From the NCBI RefSeq assembly GCF_030271515.1, contig NZ_JASCXI010000001.1, positions 186,001 through 250,000 on the forward strand: 64,000 nucleotides of DNA, given 5' to 3'. Shown here one piece after another: positions 10,566-19,336 of the stretch; position 1 is the first letter of the stretch, and each line of letters opens with the position of its first letter. The notes under the pieces are model-generated. The model had not been told where the DNA came from. It searched no databases and saw only the letters and a program-made list of their open reading frames with translations. Source of the DNA: Erythrobacter oryzae (GTDB taxonomy: Bacteria; Pseudomonadota; Alphaproteobacteria; Sphingomonadales; Sphingomonadaceae). Position numbers and translations under genes: made by a program.

Positions 10566-11633
10566 TCAGTTCCGACCGATCGCGGCGCGGCGGTAATCGG
10601 TGGGGGTCTGCCCGGTCTCGGCGCGGAAGGCGCGGTTGAAGGGCGGGAGCGAATTGTAGCCGAGGTCCATCGCGATGGTGAGCACCGGCAGGTCGACCTT
10701 CGCGCGATCCGCCAGCAGCGCGCGCGCCTCGTTGATGCGGTAGCGGTTGAGGTAGGCCGAGAAGTTGCGGTGCCCCATCCGCCGGTTGATCAGCGCCCGC
10801 AAGCGGTGCTCGGGGGTGCCGAGGCGCTCGGCGAGCCCGGCGATGGTGAGGCCGGGGGTGCGGTAGATGCCCTCGTTCATGGCGGCCTCGAGCTTGTCCC
10901 TCAGCACGATCTCGCTGGGCGAGAGCGCGGCGCCGGGCGAGCCTGATCCGGCTGCGTCTGCGCCCCCGGCGGGCTGGGCCTCGCGCTCGGTCTCGAGCAG
11001 CAGTTCGGGCTCGGTGCGCAGCAGGGTCTTGCCCGCGAACAGGGTCAGGGCGAGGATCAGGATGCCATTGACGAGCGAGACCGCCGGAAACGCCGCGCCG
11101 CCGCTCGCCCGCCCGGCGACGAGATCCCACGCCAGAATGCCCCCGGTCTGCGCGCCGATCAGCAGCGGCAGCCACAGGCGGAAGGTGCGGCGCTGCTCGA
11201 CCAGATCGTCGTCGCGTCCAAGCAGGGCAATGCGGAACAGGTCGGCGACGAGCAGCAGCCCGATGATGTGGATGAGGTAGAAGCCGACCCGCAGGTGCGG
11301 CACAATCAGCCACCCGGTCACCCAGGCGGCCGCGAGCAGGGCCGGAACCCCGCTCACCGCCAGCCGCGGCGGCTCGCGTTCGAACACGCGCAAGGCGAAA
11401 AGCCAGATGAAATAGGGGGTGAAGATCGACAGGAAGTCGCTCACCGGCAGCGGGCCGGGCAGGCCGAAGACGCCTCCCGCAGTATTGAGTAGGTATCCGA
11501 TCAGCCCGACCAGCAGGCCGGCCAGAGGAAGCTTCAGGCCGCGCCGCATCTCGCCGGTCAGCAGCAGGAGCACCAGCAGCAGGCTCGCCCCGCAGGCGAG
11601 CAGGCGGACCGCGATGTCGAGCCGCTCGATCAT
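10566..11633 (-). CDS. AraC-family transcriptional regulator with N-terminal 7TM-like membrane domain
   Basis: A 355-residue protein. About 220 N-terminal residues form several transmembrane helices (starting LDIAVRLLACGASLLLVLLLL). The C-terminal 100 residues are an AraC HTH domain: GLTIAGLAERLGTPEHRLRALINRR and the second HTH LTIAMDLGYNSLPPFNRAFRAETG. This architecture suggests a membrane-tethered sensor-regulator that binds DNA directly. It lies upstream of a desaturase gene and four bases after prmA's neighbour region, on the same strand. The ligand is unknown. Control of membrane-lipid modification is an inference from position only. Confidence 0.85.
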   Translation of the reverse strand: MIERLDIAVRLLACGASLLLVLLLLTGEMRRGLKLPLAGLLVGLIGYLLNTAGGVFGLPGPLPVSDFLSIFTPYFIWLFALRVFEREPPRLAVSGVPALLAAAWVTGWLIVPHLRVGFYLIHIIGLLLVADLFRIALLGRDDDLVEQRRTFRLWLPLLIGAQTGGILAWDLVAGRASGGAAFPAVSLVNGILILALTLFAGKTLLRTEPELLLETEREAQPAGGADAAGSGSPGAALSPSEIVLRDKLEAAMNEGIYRTPGLTIAGLAERLGTPEHRLRALINRRMGHRNFSAYLNRYRINEARALLADRAKVDLPVLTIAMDLGYNSLPPFNRAFRAETGQTPTDYRRAAIGRN

Positions 11634-11637
11634 CGGG

Positions 11638-12546
11638 TCAGCGCACCCGTCGGCGCCGCAGCCACAGGATCGCCCAGTCGCCGCGTTGCAGGCGCGCGGC
11701 CATGCGGAAGCCGGCGCGATGCATGGCGCGCTTGACCGCAGCCTCCTGCTCGCCCGCCAGCAGGCCTGCGAGCAGCAGGCTCCCGCCCGGCGGCACGGCC
11801 TTGGCGAAGTCGGGCGCGAGGCTCACCAGGGGCCCGGCGAGGATGTTGGCGATCAGCAGATCATAGGGCCCGCGCACTTGCAGGAGGGGATCGTCCATCC
11901 CGTCGGCGACGATCATCACCGCCTCGCCGTGTCCGGCGCCCAGCGGCACGGCGTTGAGCCGCGCGTTCTCCTCGACCACGCCGGTGCAGACCGGGTCGAT
12001 GTCGGTGAGGGTGCACAATGCCTGCGGCCACAGCGCCAGCGCCGCAAAACCGAGCAGGCCGGTGCCGGTGCCGATGTCGGCGACATTCCTCGCCACGACG
12101 CCGCTCGCTTTCATGTGGCCCAGCATCTCGAGGCACCCGGCGGTGGTCTTGTGCTGGCCGGTGCCGAAGGCCTGAGAGGCGGGGATGACGAAGTCGATCA
12201 GCTCGGGATCGGCGGGGTATTCGGGCGTGTGGACGTGGAAGCGCCCGGCGCGGATCGGGGGCGCGTTGTGCTGGCTGAGCGTCACCCAGTCCTGCGGCGC
12301 GAGTTCCTCGACGGTGATCTTCGGCGGCGTGCCCTCGAACAGCCCGGCGAGCGCGGCTTTCTCGGCCGGGCCGGGCTTCCTCGGATACCAGCCTTCGAGC
12401 ACCCAGTCGTCGGGCTTGTCCTCGGCCACCTCGCGCCCGGCGATGACGAGCTCGAAGTCCCAATCGTCGATTTCATCATGCGCCAGCAGCGCCGCCTGCA
12501 CGACCGGCTTGGGGGCGTGGGCGGTGAGTTTCCAGGTGGTGGTCAC
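11638..12546 (-). CDS. prmA: ribosomal protein L11 methyltransferase PrmA
   Basis: A 302-residue class I SAM-dependent methyltransferase. SAM motif I is [18 protein letters not shown], preceded by AFGTGQHKTTAGCLEML, the PrmA signature, and followed by LTDIDPVC and LLIANILAGPLVSLAPDFAKAV. It trimethylates ribosomal protein L11 in the cytoplasm. The N-terminal ~100 residues form the substrate-recognition domain. The start overlaps the stop of the beta-lactamase gene by four bases, so it is the last gene but one of a minus-strand set. Confidence 0.93.
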   Translation of the reverse strand: MTTTWKLTAHAPKPVVQAALLAHDEIDDWDFELVIAGREVAEDKPDDWVLEGWYPRKPGPAEKAALAGLFEGTPPKITVEELAPQDWVTLSQHNAPPIRAGRFHVHTPEYPADPELIDFVIPASQAFGTGQHKTTAGCLEMLGHMKASGVVARNVADIGTGTGLLGFAALALWPQALCTLTDIDPVCTGVVEENARLNAVPLGAGHGEAVMIVADGMDDPLLQVRGPYDLLIANILAGPLVSLAPDFAKAVPPGGSLLLAGLLAGEQEAAVKRAMHRAGFRMAARLQRGDWAILWLRRRRVR

Positions 12547-13487
12547 TTGCCCGCCGCTTCCTTGGCGAGGCGTTCATCGAGTGCCTTGATCTTGCTGTCA
12601 GCATATTGCGCGCAGGTCATTCCGCCTTCGAGTGTCCCGTTGCGCGCCCGTGTGATCATTTCGCTCGCGGAAGGATGGGGGGTAAGCAGGATGTCGCACT
12701 CGAGCGCACCCAACTTGGCGAGCCCGGCGCGATAGGCGGCGACGTACTCCGGATTATCGGAAAACCGGTAGGTGTCGCTGCTGATCGGCGAAAGGCTGTC
12801 GGCATAGACGATGGTCTTGCACACGTCCCTCTCGCAAGCCTCCCACTGCCAGCTGAGCGCGCCGGGCGTGTGGCCGGGGGTGCTGATGGGAGTGAAGGCG
12901 ATCCCACCGAAGGTGACCGGGCGGCCCGGTTCGATGGCAATGATGTTAGTGGCAGGGCGCATCGGTTCGTGCATCCCCGCCTGGGGATCGCGCGGATTGT
13001 CCTTGCCAGTGCGCAAGACCTCGGCGGCTTCGGGAGATGCCAGCATCGGCGCGAGGGTGTAATTCTGCGCTGCTGCCATTCCGCCGACATGGTCGAAATG
13101 CTCGTGGCTGTAGAGCAGCAGACCGATCCGCGTGGGGTCGTGCCCGATCCGCGCCACGTTCTCCAATGCAAGCCAGATGCCCTTTTCCGTGCCGGTGTCG
13201 ATCAGGACGGTGCCGTTCTCGCCCGCGACAAACAGGATCGTGATGCCGCAGGTGCCGACATAATAGGTGTTGCCGTAAACCTTGAAGGGCGGGCCGGGTT
13301 TGTCCCAATCGTCCCCGTCCTTGCAGGCCCGCGACCAGTCTTCCGGCTTCACGATCCGCGGCTCTGCGACGATCGCCAGAGCTTGCTGCGGCTCGGCGGC
13401 CTGTTGTTGCCGCTCTGCCGGGGCGGCGACCGCGTGCCCGCCGGACAGCGCAAGGGCGATGAGTTCAACGTACAAAGCTTGCTCCAT
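12543..13487 (-). CDS. subclass B3-type metallo-beta-lactamase
   Basis: A 314-residue exported MBL-fold hydrolase; the N-terminus has a short hydrophobic signal-like stretch. Metal ligands are all visible: H128-x-H130-x-D132-H133 in SHEHFDHVGG, His206 in STPGHTPGALSW and His271 in LLTPHPSASEM. The late LLTPHP histidine and the absence of a Cys ligand fit subclass B3 rather than B1/B2. B3 enzymes hydrolyse beta-lactams, including carbapenems, in the periplasm; activity here is predicted only. The first 23 bases overlap the SDR gene, so the exact start could be slightly downstream. The blaI-like regulator is 11 kb away. Confidence 0.83.
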   Translation of the reverse strand: MEQALYVELIALALSGGHAVAAPAERQQQAAEPQQALAIVAEPRIVKPEDWSRACKDGDDWDKPGPPFKVYGNTYYVGTCGITILFVAGENGTVLIDTGTEKGIWLALENVARIGHDPTRIGLLLYSHEHFDHVGGMAAAQNYTLAPMLASPEAAEVLRTGKDNPRDPQAGMHEPMRPATNIIAIEPGRPVTFGGIAFTPISTPGHTPGALSWQWEACERDVCKTIVYADSLSPISSDTYRFSDNPEYVAAYRAGLAKLGALECDILLTPHPSASEMITRARNGTLEGGMTCAQYADSKIKALDERLAKEAAGK

Positions 13488-14187
13488 TGGCGTCGATGAC
13501 CGCGCCGGTCATGCTGGGGGGCGCGTCGAGGGCGCAGAAGGCGATGATCGCCGCGATTTCCTCGGGCGTAGCCACCCGGCCCAATGGGATGTCGGCCAGC
13601 AGCCCCGGCCCGCCGCGGCTCGCCAGATAGTCGCCCGCCATCGAGGTATCGGTGAAGCCCGGGGTCACCGCAAAGCTCAGGATGCCGTCCTTGGCATAGG
13701 CTCGCGCGATGGTCTTGTGCATCCCGATCATCCCGCTCTTGGCCGCCGCGTAATGCCAGTGCGCGGGGGAATCGCCGCGGTATGCCGCGCGGCTCGCGAC
13801 GTGCACCAGCCGTCCGGCAAACCCGCGCTCCTGCCAGTGCAGCACAGCGAACCGCGACAATTGCGCCGCGCTGGTGAGGTTCACGCGCATCGTGTCCTCC
13901 CAGGCATCGAGCCATTCGATGTCCGAGCGGTCGAGCCGGTTGGCTTCGAAGCGCCCGGCATTGTTGACCACCGCATCGATCTCGCCTCCCGCGACCTCGA
14001 GCGCGGCTTCCCACAGCGATTGCGCGGCGAGGGGATTGCCGAAATCGGCGGCGATGATCGGCGTCTCTCCCGCCAGGGCAGGCGCGCGCGAGGCGTGGCC
14101 GATGACCTTCGCGCCCCTTGCCGCCAGCGCCTCGAGCGCCGCCCTGCCAATTCCGCGGCTTGATCCGGTTACCAGAATGTGTCCCAT
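13465..14187 (-). CDS. short-chain dehydrogenase/reductase
   Basis: A 240-residue classical SDR. The start at 14187 gives MGHILVTGSSRGIGRAALEAL with the TGxxxGIG nucleotide-binding motif at residues 7-14; a longer frame upstream adds unrelated residues. NNAG lies near residue 85 and the catalytic YxxxK appears as HYAAAKSGMIGMHK. The C-terminus AIIAFCALDAPPSMTGAVIDANG is typical. Oxidoreductase of unknown substrate, resembling 3-oxoacyl-ACP reductases. It begins the minus-strand SDR-MBL-prmA cluster and is divergent from sdhC. Confidence 0.88.
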   Translation of the reverse strand: MGHILVTGSSRGIGRAALEALAARGAKVIGHASRAPALAGETPIIAADFGNPLAAQSLWEAALEVAGGEIDAVVNNAGRFEANRLDRSDIEWLDAWEDTMRVNLTSAAQLSRFAVLHWQERGFAGRLVHVASRAAYRGDSPAHWHYAAAKSGMIGMHKTIARAYAKDGILSFAVTPGFTDTSMAGDYLASRGGPGLLADIPLGRVATPEEIAAIIAFCALDAPPSMTGAVIDANGASFVR

Positions 14188-14295
14188 GCAATCCGCTATC
14201 CGAAACTTTGCAAGCCATGTCCACTGCTCGCCGCTTGCCTCGCGCGTCAGCGGCGCTAAGTGGGAAAGCCGAATTATGGGACAGACGGGATCACC

Positions 14296-14676
14296 ATGAA
14301 CCAAAGACCGCTATCGCCCCACCTCGAGATCTGGCGCTGGGGGCCGCACATGCTCGTATCGATCCTCCACCGCGCGACCGGCGACGGCATGGCGCTGGTG
14401 GGCCTCGGCGTCCTGCTGTGGTGGCTGGGATCGCTGGCGAGCGGGCCGGAATCCTATGCGACCTTCCAGTGGGCGATGGGCTCGCCGATCGGCTATCTGG
14501 TGCTGGTGGGGCTCAGCTGGGCCTTCTTCACGCACATGATGAGCGGCCTTCGCCACTTCGTGCTCGATATCGGCGCGGGTTACGAGCTCGACACCAACCG
14601 CATGTGGTCGATTGCCTCGCCGGTGATCGCGATCCTGCTGACTGCGGCCTTCTGGGCCGTGATCCTGCTGGGCTGA
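14296..14676 (+). CDS. sdhC: succinate dehydrogenase cytochrome b556 subunit SdhC
   Basis: A 126-residue membrane anchor with three transmembrane helices. The N-terminus RPLSPHLEIWRWGPHMLVSILHRATG is the SdhC signature, and the Ser and Arg of SILHR are expected near the quinone and haem b sites. HMMSGLRHFVLDIG in helix 2 holds the haem-ligand histidine. Start 14296 is chosen because the family begins M-x-x-RPLSPH. It is the first gene of sdhCDA. Divergent from the SDR gene; the 108 bases between should hold both promoters. Confidence 0.95.
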   Translation: MNQRPLSPHLEIWRWGPHMLVSILHRATGDGMALVGLGVLLWWLGSLASGPESYATFQWAMGSPIGYLVLVGLSWAFFTHMMSGLRHFVLDIGAGYELDTNRMWSIASPVIAILLTAAFWAVILLG

Positions 14677-14689
14677 GGGGGTAAGGCAC

Positions 14690-15076
14690 ATGGGTAACGG
14701 AACTTCCATCGGCCGCGTGCGGGGCCTGGGCGCCGCGCATGAGGGGCCGCATCACTGGCTGCTCCAGCGCTTCACCGCGATCGGCAATCTCGTGCTGATG
14801 ACCTGGCTGCTGGTCAGTCTCGCGCTGCTGGGCGACTTCGGCCACGCCAATGTCACCAAGTGGCTGAGCCACCCGATCAACGCGACCGCGATGATCCTGC
14901 TGGTCGTCAGCCTGTTCTGGCACGCGCGGCTCGGCCTTCAGGTGCTGATCGAGGACTATGTTCACGAGGCAGGCCTCAAGTTCGGCGCGATCGCGCTGCT
15001 CAATCTTGCAACCATCGGCGGGGGCGCCTTCGGGATTTTCAGCGTCGCCGCGCTTGTTTTCGGAGGTAAGGCGTAA
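14690..15076 (+). CDS. sdhD: succinate dehydrogenase hydrophobic membrane anchor SdhD
   Basis: A 128-residue anchor with three transmembrane helices. The conserved opening GSAHEG-like segment appears as [22 protein letters not shown], and [16 protein letters not shown] carries the haem-ligand and quinone-site residues of the family. It anchors SdhAB to the inner membrane together with SdhC. The stop codon TAA shares its last base with the sdhA start. Confidence 0.93.
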   Translation: MGNGTSIGRVRGLGAAHEGPHHWLLQRFTAIGNLVLMTWLLVSLALLGDFGHANVTKWLSHPINATAMILLVVSLFWHARLGLQVLIEDYVHEAGLKFGAIALLNLATIGGGAFGIFSVAALVFGGKA

Positions 15077-16944
15077 TGGCCACCGCAGCACCCAAGGGCA
15101 CCGCGAATGACGTCGGCGGAGCGCATCTGAAGGGCGCCTACACGATCGTCGATCACACCTATGACGTGGTGGTGGTCGGCGCGGGCGGATCGGGCCTGCG
15201 CGCGACGATGGGCGCGGCCGAGGCTGGCCTGCGCACCGCGAACATCTCCAAGGTCTTCCCGACGCGCTCGCACACCGTGGCCGCGCAGGGGGGGATCGCC
15301 GCCTCGCTCGGCAACAATTCGCCCGATCACTGGACCTGGCACATGTACGACACCGTCAAGGGGTCGGACTGGCTGGGCGACCAGGACGCGATCGAATATC
15401 TCGCGCGCGAGGCCCCGGCGGCGGTCTATGAATTGGAGCACGCGGGCGTGCCCTTCAGCCGCAACGAGGACGGGACGATCTACCAGCGCCCCTTCGGCGG
15501 GCACATGCAGAACATGGGCGCCGGCCCGCCGGTGCAGCGCACCTGCGCCGCGGCCGACCGAACCGGCCACGCGATGCTCCACGCGCTCTACCAGCAGAGC
15601 CTGAAGTATGACGCGGACTTCTTCATCGAATACTTCGCGCTCGACCTCATCATGTCCGAGCGCGACGGGGTGAAGCAGTGCGTCGGCGTGATGGCGATGT
15701 GCCTCGACGACGGCAAGATCCACCGCTTCCGCGCGCAGTCCGTCGTGCTGGCGACCGGCGGCTACGGGCGCTGCTACTACACCGCAACCAGCGCCCACAC
15801 CTGCACCGGCGACGGCGGCGGGATGGTGCTGCGCGCCGGGCTGCCCTTGCAGGACATGGAGTTCGTCCAGTTCCACCCGACCGGCATCTACGGCGCGGGC
15901 GTGCTCATCACCGAAGGCGCACGCGGCGAGGGCGGCTACCTCACCAACTCCGAGGGCGAGCGTTTCATGGAGCGCTATGCCCCTTCCGCGAAGGACTTGG
16001 CGTCCCGTGACGTCGTCAGCCGCTCGATGGCGCTGGAAATGCGCGAGGGCCGCGGCGTGGGGCCGGAGGGCGATCACATCTACCTCCACCTCAACCACAT
16101 CGACCCCAAGGTGCTCGCCGAGCGCCTGCCGGGGATCACCGAGAGCGGCAAGATCTTCGCCGGCGTCGACCTCACCAAGCAGCCGCTGCCCGTCACCCCG
16201 ACGGTGCATTACAACATGGGCGGCATCCCGTGTAACTATCACGGGCAGGTCGTGACTTTGGGGCCGGACGGCAACCCGGACACCGTCATCCCCGGCCTCT
16301 ACGCCGTGGGCGAGGCGGCCTGCGTTTCGGTGCACGGGGCGAACCGCCTCGGCTCGAACTCGCTGATCGACCTCGTGGTGTTCGGCCGCGCGACCGGCCA
16401 CCACCTGCGCGACAACCTAAAGCCCAATGCCAAGCAGGCCGAACTCCCCGCCGACAGCGCGGACTTCGCCCTGACCCGGCTCGACCACTTCCGCTATGCG
16501 CAGGGCGGCTCGCCCACCGCGCAGATCCGTGCGGAAATGCAGAAGGCGATGCAGAAGCACTGCGCCGTGTTCCGCGACCAGAAGCTGATGGACGAGGGCG
16601 TCGCCAAGCTCGCCGAGCAGAACAAGCGGATGGAGGACATCCACGTCACCGACAAGTCGCTGATCTGGAACTCGGACCTGATCGAAACGCTCGAGCTCGA
16701 CAACCTCATGGCGCAGGCCAATGTGACCATCGCCTCCGCCGCCAACCGCAAGGAAAGCCGCGGCGCCCACGCGCACGAGGACTACCCCGAGCGTAACGAC
16801 AAGGAATGGATGAAGCACACCATCGCCTGGTTCGACGGCTGGGGCGGTCGCGGCAGCAACATCCGCCTCGATTACCGTCCGGTGCACGAGTACACGCTGA
16901 CGGACGACATCAAGTATATCGAGCCCAAGGCGCGGGTTTATTGA
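15076..16944 (+). CDS. sdhA: succinate dehydrogenase flavoprotein subunit SdhA
   Basis: A 622-residue flavoprotein that oxidises succinate to fumarate. [21 protein letters not shown] (near 32-52) binds FAD; His66 in [11 protein letters not shown] is the covalent FAD attachment site; [21 protein letters not shown] and the MGGIP-type region [13 protein letters not shown] contain the dicarboxylate site. The C-terminal helical domain ends with [24 protein letters not shown]. Full length and intact. A strong terminator follows directly, and no sdhB is found within the window. Confidence 0.97.
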   Translation: MATAAPKGTANDVGGAHLKGAYTIVDHTYDVVVVGAGGSGLRATMGAAEAGLRTANISKVFPTRSHTVAAQGGIAASLGNNSPDHWTWHMYDTVKGSDWLGDQDAIEYLAREAPAAVYELEHAGVPFSRNEDGTIYQRPFGGHMQNMGAGPPVQRTCAAADRTGHAMLHALYQQSLKYDADFFIEYFALDLIMSERDGVKQCVGVMAMCLDDGKIHRFRAQSVVLATGGYGRCYYTATSAHTCTGDGGGMVLRAGLPLQDMEFVQFHPTGIYGAGVLITEGARGEGGYLTNSEGERFMERYAPSAKDLASRDVVSRSMALEMREGRGVGPEGDHIYLHLNHIDPKVLAERLPGITESGKIFAGVDLTKQPLPVTPTVHYNMGGIPCNYHGQVVTLGPDGNPDTVIPGLYAVGEAACVSVHGANRLGSNSLIDLVVFGRATGHHLRDNLKPNAKQAELPADSADFALTRLDHFRYAQGGSPTAQIRAEMQKAMQKHCAVFRDQKLMDEGVAKLAEQNKRMEDIHVTDKSLIWNSDLIETLELDNLMAQANVTIASAANRKESRGAHAHEDYPERNDKEWMKHTIAWFDGWGGRGSNIRLDYRPVHEYTLTDDIKYIEPKARVY

Positions 16945-16969
16945 TCCTTCGGAGCAATTCGTGACAGCC

Positions 16970-17006
16970 AAGGCCCGGTCCTGGGAAGGATCGGGCCTTT
17001 CGTTTT
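16970..17006 (+). terminator. Rho-independent terminator after sdhA
   Basis: An inverted repeat AAGGCCCG-G-TCC / GGA-T-CGGGCCTT spans 16970-16999 with a six-base loop and is followed by TTTCGTTTT. It closes the sdhCDA transcript 26 bases after the stop, so these three genes form a complete transcription unit. Confidence 0.85.
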
Positions 17007-17016
17007 GCTCTGCGGA

Positions 17017-17307
17017 TCAGCCCAGCATCTCGTCCACATCCATCCGATTGTGGAGCACGCGGACGACCTCCACCCTGTCAGCTGTGACGACATAGAAGAT
17101 CAGATGTTCACCGCTGGCAGCCTTGCGGAAGGCGGCGCGCTTGCTGCGATATTCAGGGTAGCTGGAAGGGAAATCGGCAATTCCGCCGAAACGGGCGTTG
17201 ATCGCCGCGACGTAAGCGTCCGCTTGATCGATTCCCCACCTGTTCGCCGTATCGGTCCAGATCAGCGCGAGGTCTCGCCGCACCGAGGGACGCACGACAA
17301 GGCGCAT
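17017..17307 (-). CDS. type II toxin, RelE/ParE superfamily
   Basis: A 96-residue ParE-like toxin. The start MRLVVRPSVRRDLALIWTDTANRWG, the helical DAYVAAINARFGGIADFPSSYPEYR and the C-terminal strand block AFRKAASGEHLIFYVVTADRVEVVRVLHNRMD are typical. ParE toxins inhibit gyrase; RelE relatives cleave mRNA. The pairing with a ParD-type antitoxin favours ParE. The start ATG overlaps the antitoxin stop (ATGA), so translation is coupled. The pair sits immediately after the sdh terminator on the opposite strand. Confidence 0.88.
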   Translation of the reverse strand: MRLVVRPSVRRDLALIWTDTANRWGIDQADAYVAAINARFGGIADFPSSYPEYRSKRAAFRKAASGEHLIFYVVTADRVEVVRVLHNRMDVDEMLG

Positions 17308-17555
17308 CAGTCAGCTTTGTAGGTAGCGTGCATCTCGCGAAGAAAATCGTCGAAGTCGAACTCTTCGGCGGGGCCGCTATTCAATCCCTCTTCAAGCGCG
17401 GCATCAAGCGCCGCAATGCGCTTCTCCCGCTCCTCCGCGCGGCGCAGGGCGTCGCGGATCACTTCGCTGATCGTGGCGAATTCGCCCGATTCCACCTTGC
17501 GACGGGCATAGGCTTCGTAATGGTCGCCGAGCGAGATCGAGGTGTTCTTTCCCAT
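17307..17555 (-). CDS. ParD-type ribbon-helix-helix antitoxin
   Basis: An 82-residue antitoxin beginning NTSISLGDHYEAYARRKVESGEFATISEVIRDALRRAEE, the ParD ribbon-helix-helix DNA-binding half. The acidic C-terminus (EEGLNSGPAEEFDFDDFLREMHATYKAD) should wrap and neutralise the toxin. ParD proteins also repress their own promoter; a palindrome just upstream fits this role. Confidence 0.9.
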   Translation of the reverse strand: MGKNTSISLGDHYEAYARRKVESGEFATISEVIRDALRRAEEREKRIAALDAALEEGLNSGPAEEFDFDDFLREMHATYKAD

Positions 17556-17559
17556 GGAT

Positions 17560-17590
17560 GGTAAGATACCAGATTCTGGTAATGTCGCAA
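17560..17590 (-). promoter_or_regulatory. parDE promoter with palindromic operator
   Basis: On the minus strand a -35-like TTGCGA (17590-17585) and a -10-like TATCTT (17568-17563) are 16 bases apart. The spacer holds TACCAG-ATT-CTGGTA (17567-17581), and GGTA-AGA-TACC (17560-17570) partly overlaps it, giving repeated GGTA/TACC half sites typical of ribbon-helix-helix operators. The site lies 5 to 35 bases before the antitoxin start. Confidence 0.6.
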
Positions 17591-17691
17591 AGCCCCGGGC
17601 ATCACCCTATCCCGGTTGACCCGCTCCCCGTCCGCAGGCAGCTTCGCGCCGTGCGCATGTCCTCCTCGATTCCTGCCGGAATACTCAGCTG

Positions 17692-18228
17692 ATGCCGGCC
17701 GATGGGCCCGTCATCAAGCGGCTCACCTGGTATTGGCAGGTCGAGGTCGGCAATGCCGCGCTGGTTCCGCTGGCCTTCGCCATCTTTGCCTGGCGCTTCG
17801 GCGACGGGCTGGGCTGGCCGACGCTTGTCGCATTGCTGCCGGTGTGCGGGCTCCTGGTGGTGGGCGGGCTCTACTGGCGCGGCAAGCTCCATGCCTTACG
17901 GGGGGAGGGCGAGGCGCTGAATAGCGCGCTGGCGCTCGCCGATCGCTGGGACCGGCCGCTGCTGGTGCTTACCCTGCTGGCTCTCGTTCTGGCGGTGGCT
18001 GGCTTCGCCTTGCCGCTCCTGGGCAGCACCGCGAGCGACCGCTGGGCAGTGCTGGCCGCGGCGGCGCTCGCGGTGGCGGAATATGTGAATTACTATCACC
18101 GCCAGCTCCAGCATTTCGACAACTGGCCCGACTTCAAGCGGCTGATCACGGGGCGCGGTTTCCGCCCGGCGAAGATGGCGCTCGACCTTGCCCAATGGCG
18201 CGCGCGGCGGGGGAGGGGGCGTGGCTGA
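17692..18228 (+). CDS. hypothetical integral membrane protein
   Basis: A 178-residue protein with about four predicted transmembrane helices: VGNAALVPLAFAIFAWRF, WPTLVALLPVCGLLVVGGLYW, LLVLTLLALVLAVAGFAL and AVLAAAALAVAEYVNYYH. The cytoplasmic C-terminus is Arg-rich. No family is recognised. Its end overlaps the next gene by eight bases (GTGGCTGA), so it is probably translated together with the saccharopine-dehydrogenase-like enzyme and the DCC protein. Confidence 0.7.
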   Translation: MPADGPVIKRLTWYWQVEVGNAALVPLAFAIFAWRFGDGLGWPTLVALLPVCGLLVVGGLYWRGKLHALRGEGEALNSALALADRWDRPLLVLTLLALVLAVAGFALPLLGSTASDRWAVLAAAALAVAEYVNYYHRQLQHFDNWPDFKRLITGRGFRPAKMALDLAQWRARRGRGRG

Positions 18229-19336
18229 GGCGCGCGCGCCGCTGCGGGTCGCGATCATCGGCGGCTATGGCAATTTCGGCCAGCACGTGGCGCGCAGCCT
18301 TGCGGGCGATCCGGCGATCCGGCTGATCCTTGCCGGGCGTTCGCTGGAGAAGGCGCGGGCGGCGGCTGCGGCCTTGGACGCGGCCAACCCCGCCGAGGCC
18401 GGCGCCTACGACTTGGCCGGCCCGCCCGAGGCATTGGCGGCGCTCCGGCCCGATCTCGTCATCAACATGGTCGGGCCCTATAACGGCCAGAGCTACGCCG
18501 TCGCCGAGGCCGCGATCGCCTGCGGGGCGCATTATTGCGACATTGCCGACGCGCGGGATTTCGTCACGGGGATCGGGATGCTCGACCACAAGGCCAAGGC
18601 CGCAGGCGTCGCGGTGATCGCGGGGGCGAGCTCGATCCCCGCGCTGACCGCCGCCTATGCCGACGCAGCGCTGGAGGAGATGCACACGATCCGCGTGCTC
18701 GACTACGGCATCAGCGGCGCGGAGCAGTCCAACGCGGGGGCGGGGACGGTGGCGGCGGTGCTGTCCTTTGTCGGCCAGCGCTTTAGCCAGCGCATCGGCG
18801 GGCGGATGACCCAAGTCACCGGCTGGGGCGACCAGCGCCGCGTGCACATTCCCGGCATCGGCGCGCGCTGGTTCGGGCGGGCCAATGCGCCCGATCTCGA
18901 CCTCTTTGCCGCGCGCTATCCGGGGCTTGAGGAGCACACCTTCTGGGCCGGCCACGCGATCCTCCCGATGCATTTCGGCACGGCGCTGATGGGCTGGCTG
19001 ACGCAGCGCGGCCTGCTCCCGAGGCTCGACCGCTTCGCGCCCCAGCTTGTCCGCATCGCCAGCCTGTTCAACTGGCTCGGCACCGGCACCAGCGGGTTCT
19101 TCATGACCATCGCGGGCGAGGGGGCGGACGGCGCTCCCGCCACCCGCCGCCACTGGATCGTCGCGCGCTCGGGGCATGGGCCGTTCATTCCCTGCATCCC
19201 CGTCATCCTTATCGCCCGCGCCATGGCCGCCGGACACCGCTACGATCCCGGCGCGCGGCCCTGCCTCGATATCGTCAGCCTGTCCGATTTCCGCGCTGCC
19301 TTTGCCGACTTCGATGTTACAGAGACCTCCGCATGA
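18221..19336 (+). CDS. saccharopine dehydrogenase-like NAD(P)-binding oxidoreductase
   Basis: A 371-residue protein. The GTG start at 18221 gives VAEARAPLRVAIIGGYGNFGQHVARSL, with the Rossmann motif GGYGNFG. Further matches are INMVGPYNGQSYAVAEAAIACGAHYCDIADAR and VIAGASSIPALTAAYAD, as in saccharopine dehydrogenase NADP-binding family proteins (PF03435-like). Authentic lysine metabolism is unlikely because the C-terminal half differs from saccharopine reductases; many relatives act on lipid or unknown substrates. An upstream in-frame ATG at 18188 would add only a Gly-rich tail. Couples with both neighbours by short overlaps. Confidence 0.78.
   Translation: MAEARAPLRVAIIGGYGNFGQHVARSLAGDPAIRLILAGRSLEKARAAAAALDAANPAEAGAYDLAGPPEALAALRPDLVINMVGPYNGQSYAVAEAAIACGAHYCDIADARDFVTGIGMLDHKAKAAGVAVIAGASSIPALTAAYADAALEEMHTIRVLDYGISGAEQSNAGAGTVAAVLSFVGQRFSQRIGGRMTQVTGWGDQRRVHIPGIGARWFGRANAPDLDLFAARYPGLEEHTFWAGHAILPMHFGTALMGWLTQRGLLPRLDRFAPQLVRIASLFNWLGTGTSGFFMTIAGEGADGAPATRRHWIVARSGHGPFIPCIPVILIARAMAAGHRYDPGARPCLDIVSLSDFRAAFADFDVTETSA

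Noticed and set aside
14962..16404. 480-residue minus-strand frame over sdhA
   Set aside because: Antisense shadow of sdhD/sdhA with no domain-like sequence.
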